From the NCBI GenBank assembly GCA_022818135.1, contig JAFMSR010000008.1:34837712-34901711 (forward strand): a stretch of 64,000 nt of DNA. Direction: 5' to 3'. Made by a program: the position numbers and the translations under genes. The notes below the pieces were generated by a model. The model was given only the letters and a program-made list of their open reading frames with translations, was not told the origin of the DNA and searched no databases. Below are positions 55,950 to 64,000 of the stretch, one piece after another. This DNA comes from Saxidomus purpurata. Taxonomy: Eukaryota > Mollusca > Bivalvia > Venerida > Veneridae. Within the stretch, counting starts at the first letter, position 1; each line of letters begins with the position of its first letter.

Positions 55950-56535
55950 AGCTCACCTGACACAGAGCGCCAGACTGAACTATTAGGATCACTCGCCGTC
56001 CATCGTCAGTCCACCATTTCCTTCAAACGAGATCTCCTCTGAAACCACTTGGCTAATGTTGATGTCATTTGACAGGGATGTTCCCTGCATAAAGTTTTAC
56101 CAAATGTGCTAAAAGAGTTTCATTCCATGCAGAACTCTGATTGCCATTGCAACCAATAGGAACATCTTAGGAAATCTTCTTCAAAAGTGCAAGGCAATGT
56201 CTAGTGAACCTCTGTCAATATTGTTCAAATTATGGCCATGGTTCATTATGACCATATGGCCATATGTTTTACATAAAAATATATAGTAAAACTTTTGTCA
56301 GAATCTGTAATGTCTAGATTAGATAAGTAGATCTTCTATCAAATTTGTTCAAAGCGTGTCCCTGGGGTAAATATATATCACGCCGTAGGGCTCACTTGTT
56401 TTATATAGACTTTCATAAGCAACTACTTAAAAAATCTTGTACTTTTACTTTGTTTTGTACGACACTGTTGTTGACCTTGTATAACGGCCAATGGTACTGA
56501 GGTGAGCGATAAAGGGCCATCTTGGCCCTCTTGTT
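55950..56535 (+). repeat. Hairpin-ended tandem-core element, short copy
   Basis: The left end has CTAGCTCACCTGACACAGAG, and TTTCCTTCAAACGAGATCTC, GAAACCACTTGGCTAATGTT and GACAGGGATGTTCCCTGCAT follow; these match the copy at 35855-36845. The right end is AGGTGAGCGATAAAGG with the hairpin GGGCCATCTTGGCCC at 56514-56528 and then TCTTGTTATA. Fewer core units are present than in the other copies. Confidence 0.7.
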
Positions 56536-56877
56536 ATATAGTTTATATCTAAGCTGCATTATGTGCACTTTCTTACAGTTGAAGGATTCATTCTTTTGTT
56601 TGCCGTGTTTGATGGTGCTTAGGGAATACTGTTCTTATTTTATAATTAGATCTACTGTAGAGTATTATCATGATGAAGACAACAATTTCACCCCAGCTCC
56701 AGGAAAAGCTATCAAGATTTTCTGTTTATGCTACATTGACATAGTTTGATATGAACACTGAAGTATCTATACAACATGGGAAAGGATAACATGAGTTAAA
56801 TCTTCTAAGAAATCATAGTCTTTAAAGGGATTAATCCGTCTTACTATTGTACTATTGGCCGGCAACGGAGGAGGCAG
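56536..56877. other. Intergenic, unexplained minus-strand frame nearby
   Basis: No gene is supported. A minus-strand open frame crossing into the duplication on its right reads NLYCPVIKGITKEHLIRMHR and then a Pro-rich stretch; it resembles no family I can name and lacks splice context. Confidence 0.3.
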
Positions 56878-57077
56878 GGTTGAACGCCTATGATGGCCAG
56901 GAGACGAACGGTGCATCCGAATGAGGTGTTCTTTCGTAATACCTTTAATAACGGGGCAGTATAGATTCATTTAAGGGGGGGGGGGTTGAAGCCTATGATG
57001 GCCAGGAGACGAACGGTGCATCCGAATGAGGTGTTCTTTCGTAATACCTTTAATAACGGGGCAGTATAGATTCATTT
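56878..57077. repeat. Near-perfect 105-bp tandem duplication joined by a G11 run
   Basis: The block starting GGTTGAACGCCTATGATGGC and ending CAGTATAGATTCATTT (56878-56972) is repeated at 56984-57077 with a single-base difference near the start (GAACGCC versus GAAGCC). The copies are separated by AAGGGGGGGGGGG. A very recent duplication or an assembly/sequencing artefact around the homopolymer would both explain it. Confidence 0.85.
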
Positions 57078-57498
57078 ACTGACGACTCAATACGTTTCTG
57101 TGAAATCGCTAATGAAGTCCTACTGCAAGGTATTGTTCTCTCTTCATGTTACTGGGGCAACAAATGGCAAGGTCATAATAAAAAACACCTTGGAAACCGT
57201 TTATTTGAAAATCAGTAAAATATGAATGACCATGAAGGTAATGTGGCAGAGTTTCAGATATAAGAAAACATAGGGGCCATTTCCACCAAAAGATTAAGTG
57301 TGACTTCAGAGGAATATGAACTTTATTGAGAAGAATACTATAAGAACATGAAAGAATTGAATTACATGCACATGTATATATCTGGGATATATGTTTTTGA
57401 AATTATGTGTTACTCAGGCAATAATTTGACAATGTGTTGATTACGCAACACAACACACGGTATACCAGGCTGCAATAGAAACAATACAGAGGGTAAGA

Positions 57499-58015
57499 TT
57501 AAGTGAAAATAGCGAGTCCATTACAGTAAAAGATAAAGATAATTGGATTTCCTAAGTCATGAAAATAGAAGATTGGGAGCTGTTTCAGTGTGTCAGTATG
57601 TACAAAACTGTTAACATGCACGACAGAGTTAAGAAAAATCTCTTCCAATGCATGCCTCGAGTCGTAGTTCAATAGTGATCTCAATTTAAGAGTAACCAAA
57701 CAAATGCAACTTTTATGATTGACCATATCGAAAGCTTTTGAGAAATCAAGAAGTATTATGTCTTCTTGACTTCTTTGGTCTACTGTACCAAGCTCTTTCA
57801 AATAGTCGCTGTACAGACTGGAGAATATCGTCCAGCGACATGAGGAATTGAGTTTGGCATGACCGTTTTTCTCGGAAACCATGTTGCAATTCATAGAACA
57901 GATTAGATCTAGTAAAATGTTTTGTGATACTTGATGATACAATATGTTCCAGGGTTTTACTTTTGAAAAAAAAATTTAGTGTAAACATACCTAATATCCG
58001 GAACATATACGTCAC
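57499..58015 (-). mobile_element. LINE reverse-transcriptase core fragment, frameshifted
   Basis: One minus-strand frame gives EHIVSSSITKHF, LFYELQHGFREKRSCQTQF and LMSLDDILQSVQ. After a one-base shift near 57800 the other frame continues with DIILLDFSKAFDMVNHKSC, the RT motif with the first part of its catalytic centre. The remainder is degraded. This is the middle of a non-LTR retrotransposon ORF2, broken and inactive. Confidence 0.8.
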
Positions 58016-58781
58016 TGAATGGGTTTTATTATAAGATGTCCAATCAAAACTGTTCTTGTATCACGCGCCAAATATCAAAATAAATAAACATTCGATAGTT
58101 CACGAAAATAAACAAATCAGATGGAGAAATCTAAATCAGGTATGCAATCTATATCCAAAATAAGCTATTTTTAAATAAATGTGAATGAAATTGGGCTAGG
58201 GAAGAAATTATGAAATGTGGTATGGTTATAAGTCAGATATGTGTATATTGTCATATTATTTCGCGACTGATTGATTTTAGGATTCGTCATAATTTGTTTC
58301 AGCATGTTCATTATAGATCATTCACTTACTTAAAATTAAAAATAGTTTGTTACATACTCGCTTTTTCCACCAACAAATTAATTAGTCAGTTAAACTAAAC
58401 ACAAGTTCATGTTTAATGACTGACTGACAAGCGGCTTCGAATATTGGTTTACATTTTTCTCCAGTGATTAATTTGTCTCGACCTTGTGCTTGTAGTAATA
58501 ATAGAAAAATGGCGGACATTGGTTCCTTTGATACATGTAACAAAATAATATGCTTGTCTTGGGCAGCTGACTCTCCAGTGTCACTTATCCAGGCACTAGC
58601 CACTACCTGAATACATGTTTTATAAATTTTGATTTTACCATGGACATATGTACACATTGATTAGAAACTCTCATACTTTCCTTCATGAAATTGCCCATTT
58701 ATCGCAGCGCAAGAGTTTTGCATCAAAGGACAATATCCGTGGTTATCCAAATAGCTGAATCGCTGTTGTAGCCATCTTAAA

Positions 58782-61700
58782 ATGAATCAAGGTAAATTGC
58801 TTATAAAATAGCTAGAGTCGGTGCCGTAACTCAGCCTCCAGTCTAGAACGGAAGTTCCGTATCTCTAGCAAAACCCTAAGAGGAAAGGCTAGAGTTACGG
58901 AAGTCATAAAGGTAGATAGCTTAATAATGCATGAAAGTATTGAAATAAACAATAGAAGTAAAAAAAAAGAAGAATATAGAATTTAAGAGTACGAAAACGT
59001 AAACCAAAAAAAAAATTAAGATTAATTTTTAAATTTAAAAGCTGACTGTCGATCTTTCCTTTTGTCACGATTTGAGAGCCTACTCATGGCGAGGCTAAAT
59101 GTAGTCATACAATAAATACAAAAACAACACATTTTACTTAACTTCTATCATGCTTGCACAACATGGATATAATTGTCCAACGCAATGGAACGCTCAAGTA
59201 AAGACGACATGTGTATTACCAAAAGGCGGCTGAAGTCCCTGCATTTGCAGACAATCGATTTATTCACTATTACAAGGGAAATATTTTTAAGTTTACAATA
59301 CATTATCATGCATATTTAAAGCAACATACATTTGCCTTTAAAACTTCCGTAACTCTAGCCTATCCTCTTAGGTTTTGCTAGAGATACGGAACTCCGTAAC
59401 TCTAGACTGGGGGCTGGGAGAGTTACGGTACCGTAACTCTAGCCACTGCCTATAAAATACAGGCTTTAATCGTATTTTTCTCAGTAATAATTTATTGCTC
59501 AATGGTTTATAATTTTCTTTATGTAGTTTTTGTCGTTTTCAAATCTGTATCATTTTTCGTAGCACCGGTATGAAACTTTTATCAAATTTATGTTGAAATT
59601 TTGTGATGATACAGCTAGGGATTTTTTTACTACCCAAAGAAAATGAAATACTTTTCCCATACATTTTAATGCAATAGACACCTTATAAAGCTTTTGTCTG
59701 ACATGGAAAAAAGTATCTTTAAAACAGATACAAGGCCGCTGTATCAAATCAAATATCGCATTTATTTTCTTCTTTATAAATCAAAGTCTAACAACAGGTG
59801 CACGATATCAAAGCTGTCGCCAAGTGTGTACAAGGCATTTTGTGTAACTTTCCCGATCTCGTTTAATCAATTTTTGGAAGTTGCGAATACATGTGTATAT
59901 AGGTCCGTGATTTTACTTTTTGTTTGTGGCATTGGTAACCCTGTCATGGCCATTAGAGGTGTAACAATTCATCGCGGTATCTTTAACATTCTTGGTTCAC
60001 GGTTTGCCATTACCAAAATTTGTTTCGTTACAGCACCGTTTTTATTGTTGATATCCAGCATAAAAGGAAGTAACTGCTTTGAAGAGCTTAAATAATCTAT
60101 TTTTGTTATGGCGATTTTCATTGGCTAAGAAATATTGATTGACCAATCATAGCCCATGATTTAATTGTAAGTTGCCAAACTTACTAAAAATGTCTGCCCA
60201 CTCATTGAATATTGAAACATGCGTCAGAAATGTTTGGGTCGCCAGTTTAGCAATGTTTTGCTATCCATATCAGCGGCAATAGAAATACAGTATGAAAACC
60301 TTATGCTAATTGCAGCCAAGTATCTTAATAAATATTTACGTCCACTTGTTAAATTCCGACTTTATATTCATTCAACTTCTTGAAATAGTAGATGTATCGT
60401 ATTGAACCGTTACGTATTGTATCGCAACTGTGTATCGTGATACATATCATATCGTGAGAAAAGTGTATTGTTACACCTCTAATGGTCGTTACAATTTTGT
60501 CGGAAGAGTCCTCTACTAAGTTGGTCTTCTGCTGTCTGCATAAAAACTCAATTTTTCCCCAAGTTGCATGAAATTAATTTGACTATCAACTGCCCAGCAT
60601 TGCATTGAGAGTATTGACTGGGCTGGTTTAACTGGTTAAAGTCAGTGTTGGTTTTTACTGCCCAACTTTGTTTTTCCCAGATGTGAAAAATGTTTTTTTA
60701 ATTTTCTATTTTAGAGCAATATCTAGAAAGGCTACAGAAATGGAAAGAACAAAAGAGGAAAGAAAAAGAAGAGAAAGTGAAAAATAAACCAAGGTAATCA
60801 TGTTGAAAGATGAAGATCAGTTGGTTTAGCTTTAAATATGAATAATATAGATTATTTATTGTTTCATTTCCTGTATTAAAGTCTTGTAGCAAACAAGGTA
60901 CAATTGTATACATTACAATTAATATATTCAGCAAGTGTCACTTTAATTTAATTTTAAATTTTCAATTATGTTTAACATTCTGATTCATGTGTGAGACAAC
61001 TTTCAGGGTTTATGGATTTGTACTGTAGTCTCTTATTGTTGTTAACAAATTCCTTCATATTCATATTTGATTGCCAACATTGCGTAACAAAATGAGTTCA
61101 AACAAAGCTCAAAACAGGATTGAAATGTATGATTGTTGCAACATTGTTCAGTTTGGCAACAAAATTTGATTCTGCCTTGAAATGAAATGTTATAGTTAAT
61201 GTTTTAGGCCATATGACAGCAGGCCAACTGCAACAGCGGCCGTCAAGCCTTTTACTAACCTCAAAGCAGGCATGAAGTCGGCGAAAAGTGTCGTCATTGC
61301 TGGAGGGAAGACTAATGCTTGCAAAAAGAACAGAACGAGCATTTTGCCTGCTACAGTATGGTAATGAAAGATTTCTGTAATTACAGATGTACGCCTCTGT
61401 TTGAGTGGTTAGAGTTACTGACTTGAAATCAATATAATCTATCACAGACTGAGGGTCATGGGTTCGACCCCTGCTACCGAACATGTCTTTTTATGTGAGA
61501 AAGTTGGCAATTTCCTGCGGAGGATATGGAACTAGTTCATCCCATGTAAATAAACTACCCACCTGTTAAACCCTCCAAAATATGTTTGGAACAGGTGTTA
61601 AGCTCCTCCAACAATACTATCAATTGTTATGCCATTCTTAAAATATTTGAATTTTGAAAATACTTCATAGCTTGATGACTTCATAGTTTTGTAATATCTC

Positions 61701-63167
61701 TAATTAAAATTGTGAACAAACTTGTCTTGCCATTGGGTTTTGTAACCATTATGGCATGTATATAATATCTTTGGTGGTTATTTGCAACCAAGTCAAATTT
61801 TTCTAAACTTGTTACTGTAATTTGTAAAGTTACAATGTAAAACATGTATTATTGAAAAAGAAAAGATATTGCTTGTTTTCAAACACAGTCAGGTTTGCAA
61901 TAAATAGTATAAAACATTGATCTTCACTGGGAAAAGTATGGAATTTTTATATATATACTTGGCAGACTATTACCACATTCACATTCTGGAATTTTTTTCA
62001 GTTCAACTAACACAAAACCTAAATCTGGAGTTTCCAGCAAAAGTGCAACAAAACCTGAGAAGAAAAGAAAATCTGGAGAAACCAGAGAGCTTCTGTAAGA
62101 ATTTCATTTCAAAGAAACCATATTTGTTTATCAAAGACAGTGTCATTTAAGAGTTGTGCTAGTTTTCCTTTATATGTCATTACTAGTGAGAAATAGTTGA
62201 AAATCTTGTCAGATAATGCATGTATTTCCAGTTGGCCTATTACAATGTAGGTAATGTTAGCCATGCTATACATGTATGACCATGATGATCTGTTTCTGCT
62301 ACAGATGGAAGGATTGGCTGAACCAGTTTAAATTTGAACAGTAGTTCATTGTCAGAGGAGACAAAATTTACCTCAAAAAAGATTTTGTGCTGTAGTAAAA
62401 TTGACGTATTAAGGTCAGTTGCAGAATTAGCAAGTGAAATTGTCATCTTAGAGTTATGTGTAGCACTTGTAGATCTGGTCACAGAATCTATATTGCCAAG
62501 AGGTTTGCATGAAGATTGCCAGCTTAACCAGTTATTTTGAATTAATTTAAACAGCATATAAATGTTATTTTTCAGAGAAAAACTGAATAAATGGAGAGAG
62601 AAGAAAAGTGAAAAGAAAGAGTAAGGTTTTAGCTGTCATCATGTTAATCAAAAGAAAGATTGGTGTCTTGGTAAAAAGTCACGTTCAGGGTGACTTGTAA
62701 TTAAATAGGGTCATCAAACTTCTTAGCTTATTGGTCACAACCGATAGATAACTAGTAGATAGATAAAAAGTAGTTTTTGATCAATAAATGAAGATCAATT
62801 AGCCATATGCTTTTTGGTCGTGACCTCTACTGAGTTTTAGGTCAGTTGGTCAGCCGTCAAGGTCATAGTGACCTGTTATTAAAAAACACAAGAGTTAGTT
62901 TTAGAATCATCGAGATTAGTGTGATTATTGATCATAACAAGTGGATGACCCAAGTTGATTTGAGGTCAATTAGTCAAAAGACAAGGTCTTAGGTGACTTA
63001 TAGCCAAGAAATGTTTTTATAAAAGGAATATGTTGTAAACAGTCCTTAGTAACGGTACAGACATTTAAGTAAAGATGAAAGATTACAAGAGTAGCTCTTG
63101 TTGTTTCAGGAGCCTGAGAAGCGTTGTGAGACCACAGGCAGCAACAAGCAAACAAGTCACGGTATAG
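58782..63167 (+). CDS. Small lysine-rich protein, possibly CKAP2/HURP-like; 3' end uncertain
   Basis: Proposed exons: 58782-58791, 60715-60793, 61208-61360, 62002-62094, 62576-62620 and 63110-63167. All are GT-AG and in phase, giving 145 aa. The start exon is only ATGAATCAAG, but the join yields MNQEQYLERLQKWKEQKRKE followed by a Lys/Glu helix, then KPRPYDSRPTATAAVKPF. A second, shorter copy of the theme (EKLNKWREKKSEKKE) lies in exon 5. N-terminal RxLQxW...K...PY followed by basic, Ser/Thr/Pro-rich linkers recalls the mitotic microtubule-binding CKAP2 and DLGAP5/HURP proteins, but the resemblance is short and could be compositional. Exon 5 could instead end at its own TAA (62621), and open sequence continues past exon 6 (63191-63421). 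Gene likely real; identity tentative. Confidence 0.5.
58811..59450. mobile_element. MITE with about 90-bp inverted repeats and 9-bp target duplication
   Basis: The left arm (GCTAGAGTCGGTGCCGTAAC, then CCGTATCTCTAGCAAAACCC and AGGCTAGAGTTACGGAAGT) is mirrored by the right arm ending GGTACCGTAACTCTAGCC. TATAAAATA flanks both sides (58802-58810 and 59451-59459). Long arms with a 9-bp duplication suggest a Mutator-like MITE. It lies in intron 1 of the lysine-rich protein gene, 20 bp after its start exon. Confidence 0.85.
59954..60481. mobile_element. hAT-type MITE with TAGAGGTGTAACAAT ends
   Basis: Starts TAGAGGTGTAACAATTCATC and ends GTATTGTTACACCTCTA, an inverted repeat of at least 15 bp. The flanks ATGGCCAT and ATGGTCGT are an 8-bp duplication with two changes. 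The interior near the right end is rich in TATCG, as in many hAT MITEs. A 133-codon ORF that crosses its left end is not a gene. Confidence 0.8.
61389..61610 (+). repeat. tRNA-Ser-derived SINE-like repeat
   Basis: TGAGTGGTTAGAGTTACTGA gives an A box, CTTGAAATC is a tRNA-Ser(UGA)-like anticodon loop, and ATGGGTTCGACCCCTGC carries a B box (GGTTCGACCCC). The 5' acceptor strand is degenerate and a 3' body with TCCTGCGGAGGATATGG follows, so this is a SINE or tRNA pseudogene rather than a working tRNA. It starts about 30 bp after exon 3 of the lysine-rich protein gene. Confidence 0.6.
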
Positions 63168-63190
63168 GCTTAACAAGTGAAGTCAAGACT

Positions 63191-63421
63191 GTTTGACTAC
63201 CAGAACAAACCAAAACCACTACAGTATTTTCAGAGACAAAGAAAATGTCAAGTTGCTCATGTGGGAAAGCAGTTGTAATGTCAAAAACAGCTGGTAGTAA
63301 AACACAAGATAACAAAGCCTGTTTAAAAAGACGTCATTCAGGAATTTTGAAGACAAAACCACAGGCTAAACCAGTGGGATTTTTGAAAAGGAAGTCTTGC
63401 ATTGGGTCATTTGATCAGTGA
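63191..63421 (+). other. Open, coding-like tail beyond the predicted stop
   Basis: The frame reads LPEQTKTTTVFSETKKMSSC, then GKAVVMSKTAG, CLKRRHSGILKTKPQAKPV and FLKRKSCIGSFDQ before TGA (63419-63421). The Lys/Thr/Ser composition matches the upstream exons. In genomic order it is separated by one TGA (63188-63190) from an open frame that starts exactly at the exon 6 acceptor (EPEKRCETTGSNKQTSHGIG). It may be true terminal coding sequence reached by a splice I have not resolved, or a decayed or polymorphic tail. Confidence 0.4.
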
Positions 63422-63637
63422 TGAGGAAGTAGCATATGCTCCTGTTATAACTCTCAACAACAGATTGTGACGTCAATCAAATGTCTTGATAATTGTTCAG
63501 ACAAGATAAGTGGACATCAAATCTTGATGGTTTTGCAAGCCCCAAGTTGAGCTTTAGTCAGTTAGTCAACACCTGGATGTCAATGTAGAAATGGTGAGGT
63601 TTATAGCACCACCAAATGGCCATTTGGTGTCTAAAAG

Positions 63638-63643
63638 AATAAA
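63638..63643 (+). terminator. AATAAA polyadenylation signal of the lysine-rich protein gene
   Basis: AATAAA in AAAAGAATAAAGCTG lies about 220 bp after the second possible stop (63421). It is the first plus-strand AATAAA downstream of the last exon. Confidence 0.5.
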
Positions 63644-64000
63644 GCTGATGAAAACTCCTTAATACACCATCAACTAGAAGGCATATTAAAGCGTACATTA
63701 TGACTCTTTACATGTATTGCATTTTTGTTGTGTTCATTATATTGGGCAATTTGAGGTGAAGTTATTTTCGCACCACAGCAATCAACCCCAAGAGAAGCAG
63801 TTCACATAAATTTACGGTATATAAGAAGTTCATTCAAAATATGTGAATAAGTTCTGAACAAATCACAAAATTCGTCACGCTGGAATTACTCTAATTAACA
63901 GTATTAGCCAATAATGTACGCATGTTACACAGGGTTCGGGAACCCGAGCACCGGGTTTTGACCCGTGAAAATTTCGAAATACCCGTATTTGACCCGGGAG
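63644..64000. other. Window end, start of a GGGT/ACCC-rich repeat
   Basis: No gene is seen. The final 70 bases (GGGTTCGGGAACCCGAGCAC, then GGGTTTTGACCCGTG and ACCCGTATTTGACCCGGGAG) are full of short inverted ACCCG/CGGGT pieces and look like the left part of a dispersed repeat cut by the window edge. Confidence 0.4.

Noticed and set aside
59694..60095. 133-aa hydrophobic ORF
   Set aside because: Its second half runs into the hAT MITE at 59954, so it is not a conserved coding unit; it also lies in an intron.
1..64000. CRISPR array, operon or bacterial defence system
   Set aside because: Tandem repeats here lack spacer-repeat alternation, and the genes are intron-containing animal genes.

Overview
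The window is nuclear DNA of an animal, most likely a bivalve mollusc. Genes are split into short exons with GT-AG introns, the sequence is AT-rich, and four protein families are animal ones (N4BP2, SPATA4, MITD1, CUB-membrane). The spacer DNA holds repeat types known from bivalves: tandem-core 'pearl'/Helitron-like elements with (GACGGACA)n tails and terminal hairpins, many MITEs, and decayed CR1/Jockey-like LINE tails. The species assignment is inference.

Layout, left to right. (1) 885-16332, minus strand: an N4BP2-like gene. Ten exons join in perfect phase to 1923 codons; the 3' end, where the Smr domain is expected, lies left of the window. It carries an N-terminal CUE domain, a polynucleotide-kinase-like P-loop domain and a second UBA-like helical region. 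(2) 16333-23103: repeat-rich intergenic DNA. (3) 23104-28949, minus: a complete six-exon SPATA4 gene (254 aa), with an imperfect RFX X-box-like palindrome just before the ATG. (4) 28950-35161: intergenic DNA with LINE remnants and two clear MITEs. (5) 35162-46254, plus: a complete six-exon MITD1 gene (252 aa) whose introns are packed with transposons. One MITE abuts the exon 3 splice donor, one hAT MITE has a perfect 8-bp target duplication, and one pogo/Tigger-like MITE is nested inside another MITE. (6) 48038-52994, minus: a complete five-exon gene for a 199-aa type I membrane protein with one CUB domain. (7) 52995-58781: mostly featureless, with one tandem-core element, an odd 105-bp tandem duplication and a LINE fragment. 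(8) 58782 to about 63421, plus: a small lysine-rich protein gene, possibly related to the mitotic microtubule-binding CKAP2/HURP proteins; its 3' end is ambiguous.

The genes do not form a pathway or operon. All exon models rest on splice consensus, unbroken phase through every junction, and resemblance to family members recalled from knowledge; no database search was run. I found no clearly new multi-gene system. The most notable signals are transposon-gene contacts, nested insertions, the shared architecture of the tandem-core elements and the unusual small CUB protein.
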